NCBI GenBank assembly: GCA_027669525.1
Contig: JAQEDJ010000003.1
Span: 29,494-93,493, forward strand
Source: Coriobacteriaceae bacterium AM48-5
GTDB lineage: Bacteria > Actinomycetota > Coriobacteriia > Coriobacteriales > Coriobacteriaceae
Reading direction: 5' to 3'
Length of the DNA stretch: 64,000 bases
Part shown: positions 8,322-16,999 of the stretch, in pieces
Layout: each line of letters begins with the position of its first letter
How positions within the stretch are numbered: position 1 is the first letter of the stretch
Made by a program: the position numbers and the translations under genes
The notes under the pieces: model-generated
Databases searched by the model: none
Told to the model about the DNA's origin: nothing
What the model saw: only the letters and a program-made list of their open reading frames with translations

Positions 8322-9079
8322 GTGCTCAAAGCAGTCGTTTTCGATATGGACGAAACGCTTCTTAGCATCAACCTCAACGCGTTCATCCTTCGATATTTTA
8401 AGGATGTCTCTTCGATGCTCGCGGATATCGGGCGCCGCAGCCGCGGTGGCACGATGGCACGCCTCGGCACCATCCTGGTCGACCTCAACGCCAATCGCCG
8501 CAGCAGCACGGACAATCGCACCAATCTTGAGTTTTACCAAGAAGAGGTCGAGCGCCGATGCGGCATTTGCCTCTCGGACCCACTTATCTACGAGGCGTTT
8601 ACCTACTACGACCGCGAAGTTCTTCCGTACAAGAATGACGAACTCATCAACGCCCATGCCATGCCGGGCGCACACGCCGCGCTTCAGACCGTACAGGACG
8701 CAGGGCTGCGCTGCGCGCTCTTTACCAACCCCAGCTTTCCGCAGGGGGCCATCGAGTGCCGCATGGGTTGGGGCGACCTGGCCGACGCCCCCTTTGAGCT
8801 CGTCACGCACATGGGAAACGCCACCCGCTGCAAGCCTGATGCCACCTACTATCTAGAGCAGCTTCAGGTGATGGGACTCGAACCGCACGAGGTCCTTATG
8901 GTGGGCAACGATCCCAAACGCGACTTCCCTAGTCCCGCCTGCGGCATTCAGACAGCCTATGTAGGCCAGGGCAAGCCCAACCGAGTCACCTGGCGCGGAA
9001 CCATGGAAGCTTCGCCCGCGACTTTAACGCCGTAGTAGAAGCCTTCTACGAACACCAAGTAGCCGACGAACTGTCCTAG
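8322..9079 (+). CDS. HAD family hydrolase, frameshifted
   Basis: About 252 residues. Motif I is FDMDETLLS at the N-terminus (nucleophile Asp), motif II is ALFTNPS near residue 130, and the acidic motif IV is MVGNDPKRD near residue 192. A long helical cap with FTYYDREVLPY sits between motifs I and II, as in phosphoglycolate-phosphatase-like enzymes; the substrate is unknown. GTG at 8322 is chosen because it directly precedes LKAVVFDMDET and follows GAGAAAGG. One base is missing near 9010 (GAAGCTTCG for GAAGCCTTCG). The corrected stop at 9077-9079 overlaps the stop of the facing gene by three bases. Confidence 0.85.
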
Positions 9080-10393
9080 CACACTTGGGTTTTGCCGATC
9101 ATGATGTTGAGGATCTCGACGTCGGTGTCCTTCATACCCACACGGCCCACGTAGCCCATGCTGGCAATCGTCTGCTCGACGGTATCCTGGATCAAACCCT
9201 CGCCGGCACGGAAGCCACGCCCCTGCATGGCCATGTCATGTCCCAGAATCGCCGCATCGACGGCAGCCGAAATCTTGGCGGCACAACTCGCCTTGGCGCC
9301 GTCGCACACGATGCCGCCCACGTTACCGAGCGTATTCGAGACCGTCGCGCCAATCTGCTCGCGCGTGCCACCGCACAGCCAGGTAATCGCAGCGCCGGCG
9401 CGCACGCGGCGCAAATAGCACCGCAAAACGCCGAAAGCGCACCAATATAGCTCTTGATATGCACGGCGATAAGATCGGACAGCATCACGGCGCGCACCAG
9501 ACGCTCGTGGTCGCAACGCAGGTACTCGGCATACTCCATGACGGGCAATGCGCAGGTAATGCCTTGATTGCCCGAGCCGCACACAATGGCGACCGGCAGC
9601 GCGCAACCGTTCATGCGGGCGTCGGACCCGGCGGCCGCACGGGCACGGGCACGGCAGGCGACGTCATCGGCACGAGCGCCCAGCAGCGTACGACCCACCT
9701 CGCGCCCCAAGCGTGCGCAAGGCCCTCGGCACTGATTGCGCCATTCAGCTCAATCTGACGCTCAACGGCAGCGCGGGCGCCCTCAATGTCACCGTCCTCG
9801 ATAAAGTCGATGATGGAATCAATGGACATGGGCGTATCGGCGTTATCTGCCGCACGCTCGGCCACCACGCGCTCGGCGCAGGCGGCGCACTCCCCCGCCG
9901 ACTTGCCGCATACCGGAATACCGTCGAGCGTATGGCACGTGACATTAGTGTGGTGATCGGTAATCTCGACGACCGCGGTATGGCCCCCGGCCGTCGCAGT
10001 CACCTTGATGTAGAGGTTGGGCACACCCTCGACAAGCGACACATCGCAGTAGCCGGCGTCGGCGAGGAGCTCGGCCACACGAGCGCGGTCTTCATCGTTA
10101 ACGCTCTCGAGCACCTCAAGCGCGCTCTTGGCGTCACCGCCCACGGCACCCAGCACGGCTGCAGCTTCAATACCGTGCATACCGCCCGAGTTGGGCACGG
10201 TCACGCTCTTAACGTTCTTGATGATGTTGCCCGAGCAGGCAACGTCCATATGATCGGGTTCGCAACCGAGCGTCTGGCTCGCCAACGCCGCTGCATAGGC
10301 AACGGCAATAGGCTCGGTGCAGCCGAGCGCACAGACAAGCTCGCGGTTCAAAACATCGCAAAACGCGGCATCACGAAGGGAATCGGTAGGCAT
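9076..10393 (-). CDS. L-cysteine desulfidase family protein (CyuA/YhaM, UPF0597), frameshifted twice
   Basis: About 439 residues after correction. CTEPIAVAYAAALA near residue 26, CSGNIIKNVKSVTVPNSGGMHGIEAA near residue 56, VCGSGNQGITCALPV near residue 265 and GGIVCDGAKASCAAK near the C-terminus are family signatures. The conserved cysteines bind an iron-sulfur cluster in relatives that split cysteine to pyruvate, ammonia and sulfide. A bacterial serine dehydratase alpha-like role is an alternative name for the same family. Bases are missing near 9706 and 9400. The start ATG at 10393 has AGGAGA upstream. It converges with the HAD gene with no space for a terminator. Confidence 0.83.
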
Positions 10394-10557
10394 AGGTATC
10401 TCCTGCTTGCATAACGGGCTGGTCTCTCAAAAAAGTTAGCTCCTTTATTTGATAACAATGCATCAAAAACCGCAACCACGGTTCCGGCGGACGGCGCTCA
10501 AGCACAAACTGGCGGCATTCATTCATGAAAAGCAGGTCTTGTTGCATGCTTAAGCGT

Positions 10558-10586
10558 TTGACCAAAAAACGCCCGAGCGTTTACAC
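10558..10586 (+). promoter_or_regulatory. Possible rpiB promoter
   Basis: TTGACC (10558-10563) and TTACAC (10581-10586) are 17 bp apart, about 78 bases upstream of the rpiB start. The -10 match is weak. Confidence 0.35.
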
Positions 10587-10663
10587 AAAAGTCGCGCTAT
10601 CATGCAGTCGAACGCGGTAAAACCTTTAGCAATTCCGCCGCACGGACCAGAGAGGAACCACTC

Positions 10664-11131
10664 ATGAAGATCGGTATCGGCAACGACCACGCCGCCGTCG
10701 AGCTCAAGAACATCATTTCCGAGCACCTGAAGGAGCGCGGCTGCGAGGTCGTGAACTTTGGCACCGACACCTCCGAGAGCTTCGACTACCCTATCGCCGG
10801 CTACAAGGTGGGCAAAGCCGTAGCCAACGGCGACGTCGATCTGGGCATCCTGATCTGCGGCACCGGCGTCGGGATTAGCTTGGCCGCCAACAAGGTCGAG
10901 GGCGTTCGTGCCGTCGTGTGCTCCGAGCCCTTCAGCGCCAAGCTCTCGCGTATGCACAACAACACCAACGTGCTCGCCTTTGGCGCCCGTGTCGTGGGCT
11001 CCGAGCTCGCCAAGATGATCGTCGACGAGTGGCTCGACGCCGAGTTTGAGGGCGGTCGCCACGAGCGTCGCGTCAATCTCCTCAACGAGATCGACCAGAC
11101 CCGCGGCCTCAAGGTCGTCGACGAGGCCTAA
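10664..11131 (+). CDS. rpiB: Ribose-5-phosphate isomerase B
   Basis: Interconverts ribose-5-phosphate and ribulose-5-phosphate in the pentose phosphate pathway. The protein has 155 residues, usual for RpiB. GIGNDHAAVELK at the start contains the conserved Asp-His pair, and ILICGTGVGISLAANK near residue 63 holds the active-site cysteine and phosphate loop. SRMHNNTNVLAFGARVVG near residue 96 supplies the substrate-binding His and Asn residues. GAGAGGAACC precedes the ATG. It is a single-gene unit closed by a terminator. Allose-6-phosphate isomerases share the fold, but the sequence motifs favour RpiB. Confidence 0.92.
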   Translation: MKIGIGNDHAAVELKNIISEHLKERGCEVVNFGTDTSESFDYPIAGYKVGKAVANGDVDLGILICGTGVGISLAANKVEGVRAVVCSEPFSAKLSRMHNNTNVLAFGARVVGSELAKMIVDEWLDAEFEGGRHERRVNLLNEIDQTRGLKVVDEA

Positions 11132-11158
11132 AGACCCACAACGCCATACGCTAACCAA

Positions 11159-11193
11159 AGCCCCCGCTCGGAACACACATCCAGGCGGGGGCT
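11159..11193 (+). terminator. Terminator after rpiB
   Basis: AGCCCCCGC (11159-11167) pairs with GCGGGGGCT (11185-11193), followed by CTTTAGT. The T tract is short. Confidence 0.65.
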
Positions 11194-11198
11194 CTTTA

Positions 11199-11229
11199 GT
11201 AGATTTTTGGGACGTGCCTTTAAATCTAC
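11199..11229. repeat. Short palindromic repeat, family TTTGGGACRTGCC, copy 1
   Basis: GTAGATTT (11199-11206) pairs with AAATCTAC (11222-11229) around a centre TTGGGACGTGCCTT. A relative at 31550-31575 has a different stem but the same centre. Confidence 0.5.
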
Positions 11230-11235
11230 GGGGAT

Positions 11236-11269
11236 AAAAAGGGCGCCGCGGATGGAGTTCCGCGCGCCC
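11236..11269 (-). terminator. Rho-independent terminator after ndk
   Basis: On the minus strand GGGCGCGCGGA pairs with TCCGCGGCGCCC, then a T5 tract follows (11236-11240). Confidence 0.75.
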
Positions 11270-11307
11270 AAGCCACACGCTAACAGCTTTAAGGAGTCAA
11301 AGCTGGT

Positions 11308-11712
11308 TTAGCCAAAGAAGCGCTTGATCTCGATCTCGGCGTTTTCCAGGCAATCGGAGCCGTGAATCACATTGGCGTTGACATCGACAGCGAAGTCGCC
11401 GCGGATGGTGCCGGGGGCAGCATCAAGCGGGTTGGTAGCGCCCATAAGGGTGCGCATCTTGGAGACAGCGGAGAGACCGGAAACGACCATCTTGACGACC
11501 GGACCGCTCGTCATAAAGTCGCACAGGCCGCCAAAGAAAGGCTTGTCGGCCAGATGAGCGTAGTGCTCCTCGACGGTAGCGCGCTCGAGCGTAGTCATCT
11601 CCATGCGCTCGATGACAAGGCCGCTGCGCTCAATGCGAGCAACAATCTCGCCGATCTTGCGATCGCGCACGGCGTCGGGCTTAATCATGATGAAGGTCTT
11701 CTCGATAGCCAT
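11308..11712 (-). CDS. ndk: Nucleoside diphosphate kinase
   Basis: Transfers phosphate between nucleoside di- and triphosphates through a phospho-histidine. The protein has 134 residues, the usual size. The N-terminal MAIEKTFIMIKPDAV is a family signature, RTLMGATNPLDAAPGTIRGDFA forms the nucleotide-binding segment, and NVIHGSD near residue 112 contains the catalytic histidine. The ATG at 11712 starts at this signature; a longer in-frame extension lacks similarity. It is a single-gene unit with its own terminator. Intact. Confidence 0.95.
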   Translation of the reverse strand: MAIEKTFIMIKPDAVRDRKIGEIVARIERSGLVIERMEMTTLERATVEEHYAHLADKPFFGGLCDFMTSGPVVKMVVSGLSAVSKMRTLMGATNPLDAAPGTIRGDFAVDVNANVIHGSDCLENAEIEIKRFFG

Positions 11713-12010
11713 AAGGTAGCCTTTCAAGTAGGTTCGCGCGTGCCCAAGTCCCATTCCGGCACTCGCCTGGACTGCATCGTAACAGAGTTTTAGCTGCAGT
11801 TAAACAAAAAGCTGTTTATTGAAGCGCTGCAATTAATTGAAGCGTTCCATATGTGTCACTTCTGTTTCGAAGCCCGACTAGAGTACCATCCGACTGCCCA
11901 TCAACCACACCGAACCGAGCGGACGGTCAGTTGCCGCCTGTGAACGTACCCCCTTCACAACCTGCCCAAAGGTCCTACAGAAGTTCTCGACAAGCCCCTC
12001 CCCATTACAA
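11713..12010. other. Intergenic region upstream of ndk
   Basis: No gene was seen. The only pattern is a 9-bp direct repeat ATTGAAGCG, twice near 11818-11843. The ndk promoter should be here on the minus strand. Confidence 0.4.
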
Positions 12011-12043
12011 CAAAATACGGACGTCCGCATCAGCAGACGCCCG
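12011..12043 (-). terminator. Rho-independent terminator after argH
   Basis: CGGACGTC (12018-12025) pairs with GACGCCCG (12036-12043), followed on the minus strand by TATTTTG. Confidence 0.7.
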
Positions 12044-12096
12044 CAAGAAGCAAAAACGATTTATCAATAAATGGCCAATAAGCCTCAAGCAAACCC

Positions 12097-13526
12097 TTAC
12101 TTTGCCCCGTGGCCCATCTCGACGACCTTGGTCAGCGACCCAAACGTGCCTTCGTCGGCCACGAGCTGTGCCTCGGCACGCTCCAGCTGGAGGCAACGGC
12201 GGCAGGAGCGGTACCGCCCTCGGTCGTGCGCGCGGCGACAATCGACGGGATATCGAGCGCCTCGGTAATATCGCGCTCAAAGAGCGGGCTCGCCTCCTGA
12301 AACACCTCGAACGGCAGGTCCTCAAGATTGCAGCCGCGCTTCTCGCACATCAGGACCAGATGGCCCACCACGGCGTGCGCTTCGCGGAACGGCAGGCCGC
12401 GCTTAGCCAGGTAATCGGCAACGTCGGTAGCCGCAAGGTGCCCGACGCCGCACTCGCGCGCCATGGCATCCTCGTTGACAGTCCAGGTCGAAATCATGCC
12501 GGCCATAACGGACAGGCACTGCATGAGCGTATGGGCGGTATCGAGCGCGCCCTCCTTGTCCTCCTGCAAATCCTTGTTATAGGCAAGCGGCAAGCCCTTC
12601 ATGGTCACCAGTAGCTGCACCAGGTTGCCGTAGACTCGGCCGCTCTTGCCGCGGATCAGCTCGGCAAAGTCGGGATTCTTCTTCTGCGGCATGATGGACG
12701 AGCCGGTGGAGTAAGAGTCGGACAGCGTGATGAAACCGAACTCGGAGCTCGACCACAGCACGATCTCCTCGGAAAGACGCGACAGGTGCATGGCCATAAC
12801 GGAGCCAGCGTAATGCAGGTCGAGCAGGAAATCGCGATCGGAAACAGCGTCGAGCGAGTTAGGAATCACACCCGCAAAGCCAAGTTCGGCAGCCGTCATC
12901 TGACGATCGAGCGGATAGCTCGTACCGGCAAGCGCGGCAGCACCCAGCGGGCAGTTGTCGGCGGCATCGAAGGCGGCCTTCAGGCGTGTAAAGTCGCGCG
13001 CGAACATCCAGGAATACGCCAGCAGATGATGCGATAGCAGCACGGGCTGAGCATGTTGCATGTGCGTGTAGCCCGGCAGAATCACCTTGTCGTACTTCTT
13101 GGCTGCATCCACCAGCACATGGCGCAGCTCAAGATTGGCCTCCATGAGCTCCCTGGCCAGCGCTTTGACGCCCAAGCGCGTGTCGGTCGCCACCTGGTCG
13201 TTGCGCGAGCGTCCGGTATGCAAGCGCTTGCCGGCCTCGCCGATGCGGCGCGTCAACTCGCTCTCGATGGACATATGGATGTCTTCGTCGTTGATATCGA
13301 AGGTAAAGTTGCCGGCATCGATATCCTGCTCGATTCCGGTCAGGCCCTTGGCAATCGCCTGCTCGTCCTCGGCACTGATGATGCCCTGAGCCGCCAGCAT
13401 CTTGGCATGCGCCTTGGAGCCTGCGATATCCTGTTTATAGAGATGTTTGTCGACCGGCAGCGACGCGCCAAACTCCTGCGTGACCTCGGCCACGCCCGCC
13501 TCAAAACGACCACCCCAAAGAGCCAT
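12097..13526 (-). CDS. argH: Argininosuccinate lyase, frameshifted near its end
   Basis: Splits argininosuccinate to arginine and fumarate, the last step of arginine synthesis. About 476 residues. MALWGGRF starts the protein, HTGRSRNDQVATD near residue 112 and the catalytic loop TGSSIMPQKKNPD near residue 280 are fumarase/aspartase-superfamily signatures, and GYTHMQHAQPV is also visible. The ATG at 13526 has AAAGGGGA upstream. One C is missing near 12189 (TCCAGCTGG for TCCCAGCTGG), so the raw frame misreads the last 30 codons; the corrected tail reads VEMGHGAK and stops at 12097. It lies downstream of argG and a small ORF on the same strand. Confidence 0.92.
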
Positions 13527-13644
13527 GGAACCGTCCCCTTTCATCAAATACCAAACCAAGCGCCCATTGCAATGCGCCATGTCGCTAAAGCGATTTATCA
13601 ACAGCTAGTTTTACACATTCCCCACCGTGTGCGGAGCCATGTAG

Positions 13645-13815
13645 CTAATTTGCAAAGAAGTGACGCGCCATGCACTTGGCGCCCAACGTCTCCCTCCGGA
13701 TGTTGCCCTGCGAACCATCGATCCAGGCCTTCAGGCTCATAGGGACGTCCTCGACCCTTGCAGCATCGAACTCGGGCGCGAGGGCAAGTAAAGCATGCGC
13801 GATAGCATTGAACAT
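13645..13815 (-). CDS. Small hypothetical protein (56 residues) between argG and argH
   Basis: An ATG at 13815 with GAGGAG six to eight bases upstream opens a 56-codon frame ending in TAG at 13645. The protein starts MFNAIAHALLALAPEFDAA and ends GAKCMARHFFAN. I do not recognise it. It uses GC-ending codons like its neighbours, which argues for real coding. A TATATATA tract (13831-13838) just upstream of the ribosome site could be a -10 element. It follows the argG terminator and precedes argH, so it may be the first gene of an argH unit. Confidence 0.55.
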   Translation of the reverse strand: MFNAIAHALLALAPEFDAARVEDVPMSLKAWIDGSQGNIRRETLGAKCMARHFFAN

Positions 13816-13861
13816 AATGGATACTCCTCATATATATAGCGCAGAGCCGCCAAATTGATAG

Positions 13862-13894
13862 AAGGAGCCCCGCCGGACAACCCCGGCGGGGCTC
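13862..13894 (-). terminator. Terminator hairpin after argG
   Basis: GAGCCCCGCCGG (13865-13876) pairs perfectly with CCGGCGGGGCTC (13883-13894). The trailing minus-strand sequence CTTCTATC is only moderately T-rich. Confidence 0.65.
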
Positions 13895-14047
13895 GGACTC
13901 AGCCGCAGACGCGGCATCATATATGCGGGCGGAACGTAGGGGCCACCGATGTTAAGAAGTGTCAGCAAGCATAACGAAAGGTAGGGACCCCGTGCGCCCG
14001 TTATGTATCACGCGGATGGGCCGCGCGGATACCAAGGGAAGGAGGCG

Positions 14048-15273
14048 CTAGGCCTGGGCGGCAGCAGAGCTGGGGCCCTGGACCTTTGCCCACGTCTTGA
14101 GCGACAGCGTATCGATCTCGATAAAGCCGGCGCTGGCCTTCTCGTCAAACGTGGTGTCGCGGTCGTAGGTAGCCAGACCGTAGTCGTAGAGGCTGAAGGG
14201 GCTCTTGCGGCCGACGACATGGCAGTTGCCCTTAAAGAACTTCAGACGGACGGTGCCGGTCACGAACTTCTGGGTATCGGCCATAAAGGCATCGAGCGCG
14301 TTTTTGAGCGGGCTGTACCACTGGCCGTTGTACACGGCGGTGGCCCAATCCTGCTCGAGCTTGATCTTGGTCTTGAGCAGGTCGCCCTCGACGCAGATGT
14401 CCTCGAGCGCCTTGTGGGCGGTGATGAGCGTCAGGGCTCCGGGAACCTCATAGCACTCACGGCTCTTGAGGCCCACCAGACGATCCTCGACCAGATCGAG
14501 GCGGCCAAAGCCATTGTCGCCGGAGATCTTGTTGAGGGCGATGACGATCTCGGAGAGCTTCATCTTCTTGCCGTCGACGGCGACGGGCTTGCCGGCCTCA
14601 AACTCAATCTCGGTGTAGGTCGGGGTGTCCGGCGTGTCCTCGGGGTTCTTGGTCATAACCCAAGCGTCGTCGAGCGGCTCGTTCCAGGGATCCTCCAGGT
14701 GACCGCACTCAATGGCACGACCCCACAGGTTGTCGTCGATGGAGTAGGGGTTGTCGTTGGCACCCTCGGGAACCGGCACGTTGTGGGCGTGGGCATAGCG
14801 ACCTCGTCGGGACGGCACTTCAGGTCCCACTCGCGAACCGGGGCGATAACCTTGAGCTCGGGGTCGAGGGCCTTGACGGCGGCCTCAAAACGGACCTGGT
14901 CGTTACCCTTGCCGGTGCAGCCGTGGGCGACGTAGGTCGCGCCAAACTCGTGGGCGACCTCAACGAGCTTCTTGGCAAGCAGCGGACGGGACAGAGCGGA
15001 GAGCAGCGGATACTTGTTCTCGTACATGGAGTTTGCGGCGATGGCCTTGGTCAGGAACTCATCGGAGAACTCGTCGCGCAGGTCGAGCACCTGGCAATCG
15101 AGAACGCCCAGGTCGAGGGCCTTCTGCTTCTTGGCGTCCAGGCCGGTCTCCTCCTGGCCCACATTGCCGCAGACACAAACGACATCGAGATTCTTCTCGT
15201 CCTGGAGCCACTTGACACATACGGATGTATCAAGACCACCGGAATATGCGAGAACGACTTTTTCCTTGCTCAT
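14048..15273 (-). CDS. argG: Argininosuccinate synthase, frameshifted
   Basis: Joins citrulline and aspartate using ATP to form argininosuccinate. About 408 residues. The N-terminal ATP pyrophosphatase P-loop reads [18 protein letters not shown], and [17 protein letters not shown] near residue 115 is the citrulline/aspartate-binding signature. [12 protein letters not shown] and [13 protein letters not shown]-like segments follow. ATG at 15273 immediately precedes [12 protein letters not shown] and follows AAAGGAAA. One base is missing near 14797 (GTCGCTATGCC for GTCGCCTATGCC). The upstream leader contains a short arginine-rich ORF and a possible attenuator hairpin, suggesting control by arginyl-tRNA supply. 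Confidence 0.92.
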
Positions 15274-15366
15274 GGCTGTTTCCTTTCGCCCTTGGTAGCT
15301 AGTTAGAACATCGGTCAGTTGCAAGTCATTTCAAGGTCAAATACCGTGCAATATCAGGTTAAATAG
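15274..15366. other. argG 5' leader, terminator-to-start segment
   Basis: About 93 bases between the putative attenuator and the argG start. It includes the argG ribosome site. No clear ArgR operator is visible. Confidence 0.4.
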
Positions 15367-15414
15367 CAAAAATCAGCACATACATGCCCTAGAAACATGC
15401 AGCAATGTCGTGCT
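15367..15414 (-). terminator. Putative attenuator terminator upstream of argG
   Basis: On the minus strand AGCAC-ACAT-GC pairs with GC-ATGT-GTGCT across small internal loops (15375-15414), followed by GATTTTTGC. It lies about 65 bases after the arginine-rich leader ORF and about 100 bases before argG. A second small hairpin CCTCAA/TTGAGG (15427-15448) precedes it. Confidence 0.5.
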
Positions 15415-15478
15415 AAAACCCAACGACCTCAAAATGACTCTGTTGAGGCAATTCGCCCCATGCGGACAGAGACGATTG

Positions 15479-15553
15479 TTATCGTCGTCGGGAAATTGCG
15501 CGCTGGCGTCGGATGGCATTGTCTGCAGTGGTGATGATCTTTACGAACTGCAT
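15479..15553 (-). CDS. Arginine-rich leader peptide of argG (24 residues)
   Basis: An ATG at 15553 preceded by AAGGAGAGG (15558-15566) opens a 24-codon frame ending TAA at 15479. It starts MQFVKII and ends IRRQRAISRRR, with six arginines in its last ten residues. The final three sense codons are consecutive CGA. GACGAT/ATCGTC (15471-15486) forms a hairpin over the stop codon. CTCTGT just after the stop can alternatively pair with ACAGAG farther on, giving competing structures. This is the layout of ribosome-mediated attenuation, where slow decoding of arginine codons changes leader folding. The regulation is inferred. Confidence 0.6.
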   Translation of the reverse strand: MQFVKIITTADNAIRRQRAISRRR

Positions 15554-15656
15554 CTGCCTCTCCTTTCACCTATCGCCGGGCGCAATTCTAATATCGTAAA
15601 CGGTACCTTTTACTCGGTAAGCGGTTGTTTTTCCGTCTCCGTTTTCGATGTTCGCT

Positions 15657-15684
15657 ATATTACGCTAAAGTGCCCGCGGCACAA
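15657..15684 (-). promoter_or_regulatory. Putative promoter for the argG leader transcript
   Basis: On the minus strand, TTGTGC (15679-15684) and TAATAT (15657-15662) are 16 bp apart, about 100 bases upstream of the leader ORF. Confidence 0.45.
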
Positions 15685-15827
15685 GCGACAAATTCAAATT
15701 TCTGAAAAGTTTTTTCATTAGTTTGTGAATCGTGATGCAATTACGCGTCAACCCTGCGAAAATACGCTCGATTACCAACCGGAGGGTTATTCCGCCCGAA
15801 ACAATTTAGAAACGGAAAGGCGCTTTT

Positions 15828-16654
15828 ATGCAAACTTACGAATCGGACGCCGCTATCGGCAACATCAAGATCCTTGCCGTCGATATGGACAAGACATTGC
15901 TGACCGACGAGCGCGTACTGCCCCAGGGCCTCGATGAGCGCCTGGACAAGCTCGCCGAGGCTGGCATCGTGTTCTGCCCCGCCAGCGGACGCCCCGCTCC
16001 CAAGCTCGAGGAGATGTTCGAGGACATCAAGAGCCGCATCGCTTTCTGCCCCGATAACGGAGCCTGCGTTATCTACCGTGGCAACTATATCTATAAGAGC
16101 AATATCGATACTGCGCTCTATCACAAGGTCCTGTCGCATGCCGCGCAGGATCCGCGCGCCGTTCCCGTCCTGTGCTGCTATGACGATGCTTACGTTTTGG
16201 CGCGCGACCACAAGTACCATGACGAGATCAGCGTCTACTACACGGCCATTAACTATGTCGATACCTTTGAGGGCCTTGACGTCGAGTCCAACAAGATCTC
16301 GATCTTCTTCCCCGCCTACGATGCCGAGCCCGCATTTCGCGAGGACTATAGCCCCGCATTCTCGGACCAGCTCTACGTCACCAATGCCGGCCGCGAGTGG
16401 ATCGACTTTATGAACCTGGGCGTCGACAAGGTTCGGGCGTCGCGCACCTGTGCGAGCAGCTCGGCATCGATATCGCCGATGCCGCCGCCGTGGGCGATAC
16501 CTATAACGATATCCCCATGCTGGAGCGCGTCGGGCATAGCTTTATCGTGGACAATGCCGAGGAGCACATGAACGCGCATGCCAAGTGGCGCATTCCGAGC
16601 AACAACGACGGGGGCGTACTGACGCTCATCGACGCCATCCTGGCGGCTCGGTAA
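15828..16654 (+). CDS. Cof-type HAD-IIB family hydrolase, frameshifted
   Basis: About 275 residues, the normal size for Cof-type sugar-phosphate or cofactor phosphatases. Motif I is LAVDMDKTLLTDE near residue 16, motif II is CPASGRP near residue 50, and motif IV is AVGDTYNDIPMLERVG near residue 225. The IIB alpha/beta cap lies between motifs II and III. The substrate cannot be told. The ATG at 15828 has GAAAGG upstream. One G is missing near 16431 (AAGGTTCG for AAGGGTTCG), restoring DKGSGVAHLCEQLGI. A very long hairpin and a terminator follow before the converging polA gene. Confidence 0.87.
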
Positions 16655-16665
16655 CGTGGCTCGTC

Positions 16666-16795
16666 GGACCTGGCCGGGCGGCGCGGATTAGTTTTTCGTT
16701 CGGTCAGGTCCTGGGCTCGCTCGGAAAGCACATTAAGTGCTTTCCGGCTCGTGCGGAATCTACGAAAAACTAATCCGCGCCGCCCGGCCAGGTCC
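16666..16795. repeat. Long perfect inverted repeat with nested inner stem
   Basis: A 33-bp perfect inverted repeat (16666-16698 with 16763-16795) encloses a second 10-bp stem CGGAAAGCAC/GTGCTTTCCG (16722-16746). It starts 11 bases after the HAD stop. The bulk is GC-rich, with a TTTTT near the inner end of the first arm. Confidence 0.85.
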
Positions 16796-16863
16796 TAGGT
16801 TTACTTTCCTGCCGCCAAGATGGCGTCTTGAGTGTCTAGATACTTAGCTGAAATGATTTGAGC

Positions 16864-16904
16864 AGAGGGGAGCCCCTTGTTGGAAGGGGCTCCCCTCTGT
16901 TTTG
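16864..16904 (+). terminator. Terminator between HAD and polA
   Basis: A perfect 15-bp stem AGAGGGGAGCCCCTT/AAGGGGCTCCCCTCT (16864-16898) is followed by GTTTTGG on the plus strand. It may also act for polA from the other side. Confidence 0.8.
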
Positions 16905-16911
16905 GTTACTG

Positions 16912-16942
16912 TGGGACAAATTAATCAGTAGTGTTTGTCCCA
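16912..16942. repeat. Short hairpin repeat, family TGGGACAAATNAATCAG, copy 2
   Basis: TGGGACAAA (16912-16920) pairs with TTTGTCCCA (16934-16942). The left arm and loop TTAATCAG match copy 1 at 4622-4651. Confidence 0.6.
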
Positions 16943-16999
16943 AATCTTAAGTATGTGGGGGCTTGCGTCTTGGGCGAGCTTGCCTTACGGAGTGCTTCC

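Noticed and set aside
10371-10565. 64-codon frame on the minus strand upstream of the cysteine desulfidase gene
   Set aside because: It overlaps that gene's start, begins at TTG without a ribosome site and covers the divergent rpiB promoter region.
15410-15721. 103-codon plus-strand ORF between argG and the HAD gene
   Set aside because: No ribosome site; it runs antisense through the argG leader, which has better-supported features.
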